A stretch of DNA of 64,000 bases from assembly GCA_016987375.1 (NCBI GenBank), contig PJRA01000313.1, positions 2,336,376 through 2,400,375 on the forward strand, given 5' to 3'. The notes beneath the pieces are model-generated. The model was given only the letters and a program-made list of their open reading frames with translations. It was not told where the DNA came from and made no database searches. Shown here one piece after another: positions 22,930 through 36,500 of the stretch (its first letter is position 1; each line of letters opens with the position of its first letter). The DNA is from Brachionus koreanus. Its lineage: Eukaryota; Rotifera; Eurotatoria; Ploima; Brachionidae. The position numbers were made by a program, and so were the translations under genes.

Positions 22930-23832
22930 ATGTTAGTCCATAGTAGTCGATTTTTTAATATTTACTTAAAAAAATCATTTGTTTTAACAAAATGGTCTAG
23001 ATTTCATACTAGCAGCCGACAAAATCAGGCATCATCTAAACAAAAAAAATATAATAAACCGCCTCCAATTGACTTGAAGTCTGTACGAACCAACTCAGCC
23101 GAGAACTCAAAAGAGGCCTTGCCAAAGCCGAATAAAACTGCAGCAATTATTTTACTAGCTGTACCAGCAATTACATTCGGCCTTGGTGTATGGCAAGTTA
23201 AAAGACGTGAACAAAAGCTTAATTTAATTGAATTTTTAGAAAAAAGAACTAAATCTGAACCAGTTGATTTGCCAACAAACATTACCGATTTTGAAGCATT
23301 TATTAAAGAAAATGAATATAAACCTTTCAAATGCAAAGGTCGTTTTTTACACTCAAAAGAGGGTTTATTAACAATGAGACATGACATTACTGGCAAGAAT
23401 CAGCTACCCGGTGGATTAGTAATTACTCCATTTAAATTAAGCAATGGATCAAATATGGTTATTTTAATAAACAGAGGTTACGTACCTTATCCTAATTTTT
23501 CACCCGTGACTCGACAAGAAGCTCAAGTTGAAGATGAAGTTGAGATTGTTGGTCTTCTCAGATCAAATGAACCATTAAACACATTTACCCCTAAAAATAA
23601 ACCACCTTTTGAGTGGCACTACAGAGATATTGATCAAATGTCGCACGTATTGAACACAGCGCCAATCTTTATTGATGCCGCTGAATCAACTTCAATCAAA
23701 GGAGGTCCCCGAGGTGGACAAACTGCCATTCAGTTAAGAAACGATCACTTAACCTATTTAATTACATGGTTTAGTTTGTCAGCTTTAACTACAGTTTTAT
23801 GGTGGAAACGATTTGCAAAAACCTTTTTCTAA
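22930..23832 (+). CDS. SURF1: SURF1, cytochrome c oxidase assembly factor
   Basis: A single exon of 300 residues from the ATG at 22930. SURF1 is an inner-mitochondrial-membrane protein needed for assembly of complex IV. The N-terminus is rich in Arg, Lys, Ser and hydroxylated residues, as in a mitochondrial presequence. TM1 is about 71-89 and ends in the family signature FGLGVWQVKRR. The intermembrane-space part has the conserved LINRGYVP and FEWHYRDID strings. TM2 is at the C-terminus (ITWFSLSALTTVLWW). Length and topology match the animal family. The downstream ATG of RPABC4 lies only 167 bp after the stop on the same strand. Confidence 0.95.
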   Translation: MLVHSSRFFNIYLKKSFVLTKWSRFHTSSRQNQASSKQKKYNKPPPIDLKSVRTNSAENSKEALPKPNKTAAIILLAVPAITFGLGVWQVKRREQKLNLIEFLEKRTKSEPVDLPTNITDFEAFIKENEYKPFKCKGRFLHSKEGLLTMRHDITGKNQLPGGLVITPFKLSNGSNMVILINRGYVPYPNFSPVTRQEAQVEDEVEIVGLLRSNEPLNTFTPKNKPPFEWHYRDIDQMSHVLNTAPIFIDAAESTSIKGGPRGGQTAIQLRNDHLTYLITWFSLSALTTVLWWKRFAKTFF

Positions 23833-23999
23833 ATATTTTTAGTTTTTTTAAGACTTAAATTAAATTATTATGTTAAAAATAAAATAAAAATTTAGCTAAT
23901 TGAATTTATTTAAAAACAAAATAGTTTTGGTCATTAATAACCAATTTTTATTTGATTTCTTTAAAAAAAAAAAGTTGATTTTTTTTCTTAATTTAAGCA

Positions 24000-24182
24000 A
24001 TGAATAAAGAGGGCTCTGGTGGTTTGTCACAGGCAGCTAACAAACCCATGGTTTATGTATGTGGTTCATGTCATAAAGAAAATGAAATAAAACCAAAAGA
24101 TCCTATCAGATGTGTTGAATGTGATCATCGAATTTTGTATAAGAAACGTACTAAACGTTTAGTTGTTTATGATGCACGATAA
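24000..24182 (+). CDS. POLR2K: RNA polymerases I/II/III subunit RPABC4 (Rpb12)
   Basis: A complete 60-residue ORF. RPABC4 is the smallest zinc-binding subunit shared by the three nuclear RNA polymerases. The four zinc ligands are in CGSC and CVEC, with [17 protein letters not shown] and the C-terminal RLVVYDAR that are nearly invariant in the family. The ATG is only two bases after a TTTTTTTTCTTAATTTAAG sequence that looks like a splice acceptor. So either a 5' UTR intron or trans-splicing brings in the leader, and the message may be co-transcribed with SURF1. Confidence 0.97.
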   Translation: MNKEGSGGLSQAANKPMVYVCGSCHKENEIKPKDPIRCVECDHRILYKKRTKRLVVYDAR

Positions 24183-24521
24183 TAAAAAAAAAAAACTATA
24201 AAAAATTTTTTTAATAAATCTATTCACATCTTGTCTAATAAATTTTAATATTGTATTCATTTAATTAATTTATTCCCTCAACTCATTTTTTAAATTAAAA
24301 TTAGACAGCTTCTTGTTTTTTCCAGGATGTTCAGGACAAAATTTTGAACAGACATACCGATCTGGAATATGATACTTAACATATCTTTATGAAAAAACAA
24401 TCCTAAATTATAAAAGAAATCGCTTCCAAAATTTCTACTTCTAAACTAATTTATTTCTAAGATTCCGTACAAATTACTACTTTTCTACTAAATGCGACAT
24501 CTTAAAAATAAAACTAAGCTT
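24183..24521. other. 3' flank of RPABC4, AT-rich
   Basis: Only A/T-rich sequence, including the probable 3' UTR. No gene is seen. Confidence 0.45.
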
Positions 24522-24846
24522 TTAAACTAGCTTAAATAATGAATAGACATAAAATTAATTAATTCAAGTTAAAGACTTTTAGTTTTAGTTTAGAAAATTG
24601 AAAATTGAAAATATTAATACTAAATTATTTTTTCTATAAAAATTTGAAATTGAACAGTATATAATTGGTTAGAGAAATCTAATTCAAAAATAAAATAATT
24701 TAGAAATTTTACTAGACAACAAAATATGTGCTGACTTTTTTCATTTTTTATTCATGAATAAAATTTTCAATTTTCTAAACTAAAACTAAAAGTCTTTAAC
24801 TTGAATTAATTAATTTTATGTCTAATCATTATTTAAGCTAGTTTAA
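24522..24846. repeat. Inverted repeat with 85-bp arms (foldback/MITE-like)
   Basis: The left arm (24522-24606) and right arm (24762-24846) are reverse complements over 85 bp without gaps and with one mismatch. The loop is about 155 bp. No coding sequence lies inside. It resembles a small foldback transposon; target-site duplications were not identified. Confidence 0.9.
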
Positions 24847-26013
24847 GAATAAATTTTGAATATTTAAAAAAATTTAATAGAATTTTTTTAATAGAATTTT
24901 ACTCTTATTTTAGAAAAATAAGAGTAACTTTAAAAGATTAATAAAAAAGATGATCGTAATTTTATAACATAATATTCTCGAATAATCATCTAAAATATAC
25001 CTAATAACCTAAAAAATTATAAAATGGATAATAATATGGATAATAAAGAACAGACAGCATATTTTTTGTTTTAAAAAAAATTATACATCATACATAGACT
25101 TAATATTTCTTCACTTATATAATTTTATTCTTTAGCCTAAAAATGAACTTAAAAAAAAGCTAGGTTAAAAACGAAGTTTATTGCTCTTAAAATACTCTTA
25201 TCTTTTAATCGGTTAATTTTAAGTTGATTGATTTTCAAGATTGATTGATTTTTTTAGTTTAAAAATTTAATCTTTATTATTAAAGATAAAAAAAAAATTT
25301 AATAAAAACAGATATCGTCTTCCACGCAATTCAAAAATGCGACATTTACAACATTTTTTATATAAATATTTTTAAAATTGAAATTTAATATAAACCTTTA
25401 TTTTTGATCAAATTTTTAGTTTGATACCTTACTATGAAAATTTAAGGAAAAAAATTTAATCTTGACTATTCTAACTTCTTGAATTTTAAAATCGAAATTT
25501 TGTTAATTTAGCATCTATTTAAATTTTTATGTACTAATTTCCAGCATTCAAGTTTTATCTCAACAAATACCATATGTTAAATATTATTTATTTTTATTTT
25601 AATTTTATCAGCTTTTCTATATTGAATTTTTCTCCCATAATCAAAATTTAAAAATCTGTTCGACACATTCAGTACTTAATATATTAATGTTGTAAAGTAA
25701 ACAATATCAAGTTATATTTCTACTTTAATGAAGCTATTAAAATATTTATTAATCTATCTAAATAGTCAAATGAAGAAACAACTTATTAGACTCAGAAAAA
25801 TACAAGTGCAATTTAATTAAATTAAATGATAAATGATATTTATTACATTATACGAGAAATTTTAGAATTAAAACTTAGTCTTAAAATTAATAAAGTATTA
25901 TTCTTTAATTCACTAGTCAAATTATTTAATACAAATTATTTTGAATAAATGAACATAATTCATAATTAGTTCATTCTTAGTATGTAACCAGGTCTTTTAA
26001 ATTTTATTTAAAT
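24847..26013. other. AT-rich intergenic stretch, no gene seen
   Basis: Nothing recognisable; covers the 3' side of the ninjurin gene. Confidence 0.5.
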
Positions 26014-26553
26014 TTATATATTAAGAAATACATTTATGAATATATTTACAACTGTAATACTCAAAACGAATAAAGTAACTGTGTGATTGTTTTTTATACT
26101 AATTGATCTTTTTTGTTCATCATTAAAATCTTCTTGCTTGGTCGAAAAAACCAAAAATATTCCGCATAAAAATTGAAGGATAAGAGATATACAAATAGAA
26201 AACATTATGACTATATCCAATACATGCCATTGAGTAGTCCTTGTAGTAATAATTAATTGTTTCATTTGAGTAAAATTTGTAGCTATGAGAGCCAAGTCGA
26301 GTAAACCAGTGGTAAATGTTTTTTTTGTTGAATGAGCATTGAAAATATTTGTTAAATCAGTAAATTCAGCAGTGTATTTAGCATCCAGTAAATGGTGATA
26401 TTCTGGTGAACCTGAAATCTTATTTTTAATGTCTTCCATATGAATATACGCTTCTTTGTTTTTAACATTATAGCTGCTTCCTTTAGAATAATCTGACTCT
26501 GATTTCAATTCAGATTTTTTGGAATTTTTATCAAATGAAGGCTTGTTTGACAT
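26014..26553 (-). CDS. Ninjurin family membrane protein
   Basis: A single exon of 179 residues from the ATG at 26553. Ninjurins are small plasma-membrane proteins first described in cell adhesion; NINJ1 oligomerises to rupture the membrane in lytic cell death. The N-terminal ~75 residues are polar. The conserved core starts with an amphipathic stretch (TTGLLDLALIATNFTQMKQL), then TM1 (about 111-136, LILQFLCGIFLVF) and TM2 (about 157-177, ITVVNIFINVFL). These match the ninjurin pattern, including the short charged loop between the helices. Which ninjurin paralogue it represents cannot be said. Confidence 0.88.
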   Translation of the reverse strand: MSNKPSFDKNSKKSELKSESDYSKGSSYNVKNKEAYIHMEDIKNKISGSPEYHHLLDAKYTAEFTDLTNIFNAHSTKKTFTTGLLDLALIATNFTQMKQLIITTRTTQWHVLDIVIMFSICISLILQFLCGIFLVFSTKQEDFNDEQKRSISIKNNHTVTLFVLSITVVNIFINVFLNI

Positions 26554-29500
26554 CTTTTCAATTTAGAAATAATTGTGGATGCTGATAAAAATTAAGCATT
26601 ACTTGGACTAGCGTATTATCTTTTCTAAAGCTACTTTTACGTATTTAAATATTACATGAATAAATTTTCCAAGTATATCATTCTTAAAAATTGTTCAACC
26701 TGATTTTTTATACAAAGTTAAAAATAGAATAAAACATTTTGCAAAAAAATATAACTTTAAATTTAGATACTAGTAAATAAGTATATTGGAATGCATAAAT
26801 AAAATTAAAGTTTAAAGTTGCAAGAAATTTTTCTCTTCAAAAAATTGTTTAAATTAAACTATTTTCTGTTGTTTATTTGATTTTTTATTTAAATGTAATT
26901 TAGTATTTGTTATTAGGCATTGATTTCTTAATTAATTTTATTAATTAAATTATTTAAGAGTAAAGATGATATTATCAGAAAATAAAAACAATATTATTAG
27001 ATGATGTTTTTAATTGTCACATACTAATACATGCATCCAAAATATTCAAAAATAATTTTATAGCAATCAATATAAAATTCAAGTGCCGGGCTTTTATCAA
27101 ACATGACCAAAATTTTGAAAATTAATTTAATCTCTTTTGGTTTCCATGGTGATGTATCACTAATTTTGAAAATGTGAGTAACTAAATAAAAAAAAAGGTC
27201 AACATTAAAAAAAAATGTATTCACTATTCAAATTTGATGCTTATAAAAAACCCAATTAAATGTTTATGTTAGTTACCTTTATTGAACGTATCATTAGAAG
27301 GAAAACATGATTTAAAAATGTAAATTTTAAATTCATTTTGTGAACACTTTGAGAGGCAATAGTTACCAACCTTTAGAGTGGCTTGTCTTGATTTGTTCAG
27401 ATATTATTTTTTTAATTTTTTCTTTAAATAGATCCGAGACTCTTTTTTTGTTTAACCGATTCTAGGTCGTGTTCAAATTAAGTTTAATTGATTTTTTAAA
27501 GTAAGCTTTAGCATATAGAAGCAATACAAAATTTAGCTTAAATTATTCCAAAATTTATATATCGATTTTTAAAAATATTTAAGATAAAGCAAATTTGGAA
27601 TAAGGGTTTTCGAAAAAGTACTCGAAAAGACACTAATTATTGGTGAGAATATAAGGATTAATTTAACAAGTAATTTAATTTTCCAAGCATTACTTTTAGT
27701 TAATTTATGGATTATATTTACTGAAAAAAAAAGTTTTATCAAAATTTTTGATTGCATAATAATGGCCCTTAGCTAAATTATACAAGCTGAATTTAAAAAA
27801 TTACAAACCATCAAACAAAGTTTTTAATAATGATTATTTACATTAGGTTGTTTGAGTTTTAAACGAGAAATTGTTAGTTAAATAAACTCAAATTTGATTT
27901 TTGCAATGCGTTCTAAGTAATAACTTTACATTTCATTTTTATTTTAAATTTCAAATGCTTATTTATCAATCATTATGTAATAGAGACGTTGATAGTTTGA
28001 AAATTTAAAAATCATATTCACTTAAAGCTATTTTTACCAGAATTTAATCAATATTTTTTGACTCTTGTATAACCCTTTTTGCCTGATTTTATTAGAAAAC
28101 TTTCTAATTAAGTTTAAATGTAATGTATATGGATTTATTTTTTTGTTAAGAGGTAAACATTGAGAAATGTGAATCCTTTAAGGAACTTTTAAAAGAAACT
28201 TGAGCTTGAAAAATGAATTTATTTAAAGTAAATATTTAAAAACTAAATTTAAAAATTTTTAATGTTTAAAGACGCCAAATAATTTAAATTTTTTTAAATT
28301 TTAATTTAACATTGATTTTCGGATAGAAAGTAGATATTTTTATTCAATAGTAAGAGCATTTACGGGAAAGTGAAAAGGCAATTAATTTAATTGTAAAATC
28401 AATAAATTTGAATACAAATATAGAATCATGATTTTGGTTTTGGTTACAAATACTCATTATTAATTTTTCTATTAAATTCTACTTCCTGAAATTTAAGCCT
28501 TTAATTCTGTTATTTTTCTTTATAAATAATTAATTTCACTAGGAAATAAGTGATCATAATTACCGAAAATTTTAAAATCATAAAATTTTGTAAACTAATA
28601 TAAGGAATACTATTCATATAAATCCAGATATTCTATTTTTATTAGATTTTAAGATTTTTCTAATTTGTTTTAAGTAACAATATAGTTATTATGTAATTTT
28701 TAATAAAATATTCTCTATCTAGTTTAAAACGGCCATTCTAGTTTAAAATAATGATATTACCTAGTTTTTTAAAGCAATTTTCTTTTTTAGTATTTAATAG
28801 AAATAGTTTTAAAAAAACTAAGATTAATTTTGTTCTCATCTTTTAAAAAAATATTTTCTTATTATTAGTAAACAGTATTTTTGATAGAAAAAATAAAATA
28901 AAATATAAAAGATAAAAAAAATTTCCATAACAACCCTAATAAATGGAATTGGTACTTAAAAATAACTGGGACAATTAATCTGTCGTATTTATCAAGAAAC
29001 GATTAGAGATAAAATTTATTATTAATTTTTTAATTTTATCAAAAATATAAATGATGAAAAATAAAGCTTATGTCTTTGAATGGATTATTTTTACAAATTG
29101 ACATGGAATTGATATCTTTTTTAAATTTAGGTGCTAATCAGAATAATTGAATAATAAAAAGTTGGAAGTATTTCATGGTCTAATTTGAATACCGAAAATA
29201 ATTAAATTAAAATTAAATATGTGAGTATTTTTGATATTTGGATTTAGTCTTTTGTGATATTACTTGATTAAAATAATTTTAATTCTACAATATTTTTTTA
29301 GTTAAGCTCATGCAATGAATGAAATCAGACTGATTTCTCATTATTAGTCGAAGTTTTAGGAATTTACTTTTGTCTAAAGCTTTTGTCAAAGCAGAATTTT
29401 TGTTTTCCTTTTATTGTATTTGTTTGACTAACCTGTTGGTCTAAAAGAAAAACTTATAAAAATTTTGACTTTTATGGTTATTTCTCAAAATTATCACGCT

Positions 29501-30545
29501 TAGAGAGAATCTAAATATTATTAACTTTGATTAATTTTTAAATATTTTTTTTTTCGCAAAAAATAGAATGGAGCGAATTTTTTTTTTAATTTCCTATTTT
29601 ATTTTTATAATTAATATTCTTATGTTAAAAAAATTATCTTAACAAACATTAAGTTGTGATCAAATTTTTAAAAACAAAATTAATATTAGAATATAATTTT
29701 CTTAGAATATAATTTATTTAAAAACCAAAAAATCGAAATTAATTTAGTACTTTTTTAGATAAAAAAACCGAAGTAAAGACAGTCTAAGTAAAAAATTTAT
29801 CTAATTAAAATTAAAAAAATTTTCTAACTTTTTAAAGATCACAGTATTTTTTTTCAAAAGTTGTTTTAGTCTTTTAATTTTTTTAAAGTATATTCATAGT
29901 ATATGGTTTCATTAAGTAAATTCAATTTGTTTTAGTCAATAGATTTTTTTTTATTTAAAAAAAATTTCCAATTAAAAAAACAATAATTGCATTGATTAAT
30001 TTTTTCTTAAATAAAATAAACTCTTAAAAACCATAAACTCTTAAGTTAATAGGCTTCTAAGTCTCAGTTTTATTTTGGTATATTTTTTGAAATTTATTTA
30101 AATTTCACATTTTAAAAAATCAGGTCGAACAAAGTAAAAATAAATATTTATAAAATGATTTCATAAGTTTTTTTTGCATTTGCTAATTTATCTTTCATTC
30201 AAAAAGTATTCAAGCATTGGCAAAGCTAGTTGAGAATCTTTAAATTAGTTACAAATTTAAATTTTTACAGGCCACAAACACAATTAAACTAATTTAGCCT
30301 AGAGAATTAGTTTATTCAAATATACAGTTTTATTCACCGAATCTCCACAAGTGTTAAATAAGTTCGTCAGCTTGGGGCTCTAAATAATTTGAATTTTTTT
30401 CTAAATACCTGTAAAAATTTGCCTTGTCATTTAATTAGAAAAAAATTCGAAAATAACTATTTTCAAATTATTGATTAAAGATTTTAGATCACATAATGCA
30501 TGTTAGTTTGTTTATCTAAACTATGCTTTTGGTAGAATTTCTAAA
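26554..30545. other. Long AT-rich intergenic stretch, no gene seen
   Basis: About 4 kb between divergent genes. Only short chance ORFs occur (for example 66 and 62 residues on the minus strand near 27.1 and 27.6 kb) without motifs. It may hold 5' UTR exons or enhancers of the flanking genes that I cannot recognise. Confidence 0.5.
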
Positions 30546-33500
30546 ATGAGCTCAAATAAGAACAGTTCTAACGAAAATTCTCTCGTTTTCGATCAAAAAA
30601 ATTCGGAAAAAGCATACGAATTAAATTCGAAAGCTAGCAATCTGGCCGAGCCAAGTTTCTCGAACGGGGATCGAGACGATTCGTTGTATGATGCATTAAG
30701 CATTGATGCTCAGACTCCATTCAAAACAGAACAATCGAATATTGCTCAAGAGTCCGAGCTTACTAGAGCTAATATAAACAATTTAAATAGTTTCAGAGAA
30801 AGTCTGAAAAATCAGGATACTAATCGGTTTTCTTTTATAGACTTAGAATATGTCAAGAATAACAAACAATCTATTAACTTGGAGTCAAGAAATGACCATA
30901 CTGATTTAATGCTCGATCTTAAGGACACAAGTATTGACGAAATTTTGCTAATTGCCGACGATACTCATACTGCACGTGAACCGATCTCCACTGATAAACA
31001 ATTTATGAGTAAAAATTCAGAGAAAAATAGTTTGCAAGAAAATTTTTCAAAAAAAATTACTCAACAAAATAAAAAAAATTTATTTGATAGTCCCCAAGAC
31101 TCGTTTAATTTAGATGAAAGCAAAGATCTAGATGAGAAAGCTAAAAGCAGAACAAATTTGCAGCGCTTAAAAGATCGAATAAATGCAATTAATTTAAATG
31201 ATAAAAGATTAGACGATGGTCTAGAAATAATGAAAACTCCTCAGCCTGATTTGGTAAATGATGATTTTCTGGGCGAATCGAAAGAAAAAAACAAAAATGG
31301 GGGTGCATTTAAGTTGTATACAACAAGTATTGAAGAAGACATAATCACTACAGTTAGGTACCAAGAAACCCAAAAAAGTGAAAAATCAAAATCCAAAAAT
31401 GTAACAAATAATAAGTCACCATTCTATTCTTTGGATAAACAATCGGCTGGCTCCAATGACGCTTTGAATAAATCAAAACGAGGGCCTGTTAAAAAGTATC
31501 GCAGTGGTTCGACAAGCAATTTAAGCACTGAAAATAAACTAAAAAATGGTAAAAACATGAATAATAAGCAAAACAGTGAACAAATAAGACCAGCGACACA
31601 TAACGAAATAACATATAATTTGGATAGCGATGAATCAACAATCATAGACAATTTAATCAAAAATCCTGACAGACTAAAACAAAAACTAAAGCAGAGTCGC
31701 ATTGAAAGAGATCAACTAAATCAACTTCAACAAAATTATACTAGATTGTTACAACAATATGCTGAAGCAGAAAATTTCATTGATGCTTTTAGACTGAATG
31801 CTCAAATTGGTGGAAATTCCTCTAATCCAACTCCAGTAGCTAAAGTAAAAATTGTTCAAAAATTTTTCTTAATTTTTTTGCATTTTGAAAATATATTGGT
31901 GCTTTTCAATTATTCAAATTACTTTTATAATTAAGATCAATCATTATGAGAAATATAAAAAATAAAACTTTAGATTTTTATTTTTACCCGAGGGGACAAA
32001 AACAGGCAAAAAACACTGTTTAAACGCTGTTTAAACGCTCACGTTTAAACGAAATAAAAACAGACCATAAACGGGGGTAAAACAGCCAGAAANNNNNNNN
32101 NNNNNNNNNNNNNNNNNNNNNNNNNNNNNNNNNNNNNNNNNNNNNNNNNNNNNNNNNNNNNNNNNNNNNNNNNNNNNNNNNNNNNNNNNNNNNNNNNNNN
32201 NNNNNNNNNNNNNNNNNNNNNNNNNNNNNNNNNNNNNNNNNNNNNNNNNNNNNNNNNNNNNNNNNNNNNNNNNNNNNNNNNNNNNNNNNNNNNNNNNNNN
32301 NNNNNNNNNNNNNNNNNNNNNNNNNNNNNNNNNNNNNNNNNNNNNNNNNNNNNNNNNNNNNNNNNNNNNNNNNNNNNNNNNNNNNNNNNNNNNNNNNNNN
32401 NNNNNNNNNNNNNNNNNNNNNNNNNNNNNNNNNNNNNNNNNNNNNNNNNNNNNNNNNNNNNNNNNNNNNNNNNNNNNNNNNNNNNNNNNNNNNNNNNNNN
32501 NNNNNNNNNNNNNNNNNNNNNNNNNNNNNNNNNNNNNNNNNNNNNNNNNNNNNNNNNNNNNNNNNNNNNNNNNNNNNNNNNNNNNNNNNNNNNNNNNNNN
32601 NNNNNNNNNNNNNNNNNNNNNNNNNNNNNNNNNNNNNNNNNNNNNNNNNNNNNNNNNNNNNNNNNNNNNNNNNNNNNNNNNNNNNNNNNNNNNNNNNNNN
32701 NNNNNNNNNNNNNNNNNNNNNNNNNNNNNNNNNNNNNNNNNNNNNNNNNNNNNNNNNNNNNNNNNNNNNNNNNNNNNNNNNNNNNNNNNNNNNNNNNNNN
32801 NNNNNNNNNNNNNNNNNNNNNNNNNNNNNNNNNNNNNNNNNNNNNNNNNNNNNNNNNNNNNNNNNNNNNNNNNNNNNNNNNNNNNNNNNNNNNNNNNNNN
32901 NNNNNNNNNNNNNNNNNNNNNNNNNNNNNNNNNNNNNNNNNNNNNNNNNNNNNNNNNNNNNNNNNNNNNNNNNNNNNNNNNNNNNNNNNNAAAATTTAAT
33001 AGTTAAATATCAATAAATTTAAATATTTCAATTTACTCTATATTTTTTTATTACTCTTTTTTTCTTATAAAGTGAAAAAATTTTTGAACAAATTAAATTT
33101 AAAACATTTTTTTATCTGATTTTTTGTACTGAGCTTTTTTTGTTTAAGCTTAAGTTAGAAAAGCCTAAATTATAAAAGTTAAGTTCATAATATTTCATGC
33201 TTTAAATTATATAATTTTTAGTGATACTCATAACATTGCTAACAATTTAATTAAGAGAGAGTCCATAAAAATCATTCATGATTTATTTTCTTTGTTCAGC
33301 GTATACTTACAATTAAGAGTTTACTCGAACGCTTAAAAGGTTTTTTTTAACATAACTAATCTAAAATTTAATGGGCTGAACAATTTTTAATTTTTTTAAA
33401 AAAATCAAGATATTTACAATTTATTTATTTCATCACTTTTATATTTCTGAAATAAATCAAGTTATCCCTTTAAAAAAATAGAAATTAAAACACTTTTTTT

Positions 33501-36500
33501 AGAAGGAAAAAAATTACATTGCTTTAGATGACTAAACTAATGAAAATTATTACAAAAGAAACTATTTTTAAATTTGATTGATACTATTCTTAAAAATACT
33601 ATTGTTCAAAAAAGCTTTTTGGGATTTTAGTTAATTATTAATATTTTCAAGCTTTTGTTTATTGCCTTTGTTTTTAGTAATAAACGTGTTTGTTAAAATT
33701 TCTAAAATATAACTAACCATAAAGAGACTATTCAAATTTTAAATTTTAAGAGCGTTTAAATTAAGTAGCTAAAAAATTTTTCTTCTTTTTAAAAAAAATA
33801 TATTATATTTTCAATAATTACTAGTAAATAATATTATGTAATTATGGTTTAGTAATATTCTGAAAAATCCATCTTCGAAAATTTCAACTAAATAAACAAA
33901 AAATTCTGAGATTTTTTTCTAAATTTACAGAAAAAAAAATGTAATTTAAAAAAAAAACATCAAAAAATTTTATTTTGCCTCGGAGCAATCAGGACTTAAA
34001 TTATTTTTGCATTGTAATTACACTAAGATTATTTATGTTTTAAAGGGGTCGTTTCTAACTAACGAGTCAAAGTCACAAACAAACGTTGGTTCCCAACCAA
34101 ATTCTACTCAACCATTAATTTGTTCTTCAAATTCAACATTGTCTTCAAATCAAATTAATATTGAAAAGAACAATTCGTTAAACGGAAGTAGAACAGTCTT
34201 GGTAACAGACCAGACAAATCCTTTGGTGAAATCAATTTCGTTGGCTAAGGCACGATCCAACGATAATTTAGTGAAAAATAAAGAGATTGCTTTCCAAAGT
34301 CAATCGGCAAACAACTTTCAACCAACACAAGATTTGAATAAGAATTCCAGTCAATCCACTGTTTATGTTATTTCAAATAAAAATAGGCCTAATTCAGGTG
34401 TAGATTCCAAAAGTCCAACTATTGATGAGAATTCACACGTAAACACACCGTCTGCCGAGGATAACATTGTAATTGATCAAACATCAGCACTTGGTATTTT
34501 GGTACAAATTAAAGTTCTAGAAGACAAGGTTAGTTTAAAACTAATTAAGAAATAACACTTTTCAATTAAAATTAAATATTTTAAGATGCAATCTTTTGTT
34601 ACACTTGTAAATGAGAACCAACTAAATAAATCTGAGCAGCGGCAAGTATTTGATAGTATTCAAAATGACTATCAGATACTGGTTCAAAACTTTGATCAAG
34701 TTAAGACCAGCAATTCGCACAGCTTGGCTCAGCAGCAAATTGAAATGGATGTGTGAGTAATTTTTTTTCTATATAAGCTTTAATTTAACTATTATTTTAA
34801 AAGAGATTTAAATGAAGAGCTTGGAAAGATGAAAACTCTTTTAGATAATATTGTGCATAAAATGAATGATAATTTGATAGATGCGACTAGTGATTACTCT
34901 GATTTAGAACACAAACAATCATTTGAAAATTCTAGTGTAAATATTTAAAAAAATATTGCTTTTTTAATTAAAAATATATTTCTAAAAAAGATCGGATCCT
35001 TCTATGATAATAGGGATGAGCTAATGGGACAGTACAATCGACTTTTGGACTTTTTTAATGATGAACCAGAGAGCAAAAGTGATAGTTCAAATAACAAAAT
35101 TAAACACGATAATTCAAAGCAAAATGAACAGACAAAAAGCGAAACTGTTTGTTCAGTATCTAAAGATTTTGATTTTGAAAATTCGTCTCTTAGTAAAAGT
35201 AGTAAATTGGGTAATTTAAATATTTTTTTAACAAAACAATCACCATGAAATTTAAAATCAAATTGCTTAAATTTATAATTTTCTTTTCAATAGTACAATT
35301 ATAAATTCTATTTTTAGTTTCAATGCTGTTTTTTTTAATATAATCTAAGAATAGTCATTTTGTGTATTCGATGGGTAACAACTAACAAACCTTAAAAAAC
35401 TGACTAGTCTTTTAGAACTTATGTAATCATCACTATATTTCTATTTCTATCAATTTTATGCCAAATTAAATATAAAAATTTAATTACAATTTTTGGTTTT
35501 TTTATTGTAAAATTATTGGTATATTTCTAAATAAATGGTTACTTATTTCAAAAGTTCAGTATTTTTGTAGCTAAATGTTGTTAATAAAATTTAAAAATTT
35601 TCAGGCAATAATTTTTAGTACTATTGTTGAATTATTTTTATAAAGATTCAAATTTTCTAAATAAACGATTTCAGGTAATTTGAAATTTTAGTTCAAAAAT
35701 TACAGTACAAAAAGGAAAAATGATAATTAGAAAAAAAATTATATAATTTTTCCTTTTTGTACTGTAATTTTTGTACTAAAATTTCAAATTGCCTGAAATC
35801 GTTTATTTAGAAAATTTGAATCTTTATAAAAATAATTCAACAATAGTACTTAAAATTATTGCCTGAAAATTTTTAAATTTTATTAACAATTAACATTTTA
35901 GCTACAAAAATGACAACATTTATTTATTTTATTAACAACATTTATGAAAAAATTTTTTCATATTGCCAGGATTTCATTTTTTAATATATAAGCATTCTTA
36001 AAATTATTTTTGGTTCACATTTCAATTACTGAAGGAAAAAAGGAAGCTGAATAAAATTTTCTGAAAAAAAATAATTTATCTTATTATAGCTATTTATCTT
36101 ACAAAACAATATTTATCTGTTCTCATAATAATTTGAAATAGGAATTTTAATATTAACCCAATTATCACATAAATTAAAAATGACTCTATAAATTGAAATA
36201 AAATAAAATCAGCGTGCACAAAATTTAAATAATTTTATTTTACATGATAAACATTTAATCATTAATTCAAAAAATAAGATTACATCAAATCTTTTTATAT
36301 TTTCTTTGTCTTTTTTCATTAATTTTTTTTCTAAAATTCACGATATCTTTTTTAAGCTTTCTTTTTTTTTTCACTTCATAGTTAGCTTAGATTTTATGAA
36401 CATTTAATTATTTGTTTAAAATAAAAATAACATTTATTTTTATTTATTTGGTTTGAGTAAATAAATTTTAAAATCTAACTGCTCTCAAAAAAGCAAATTA

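Noticed and set aside
26554..30545. Short ORFs of 60-70 residues in the long intergenic region
   Set aside because: Their composition is that of random A/T-rich DNA (Phe/Lys/Asn/Ile), and no start context or motif is present.
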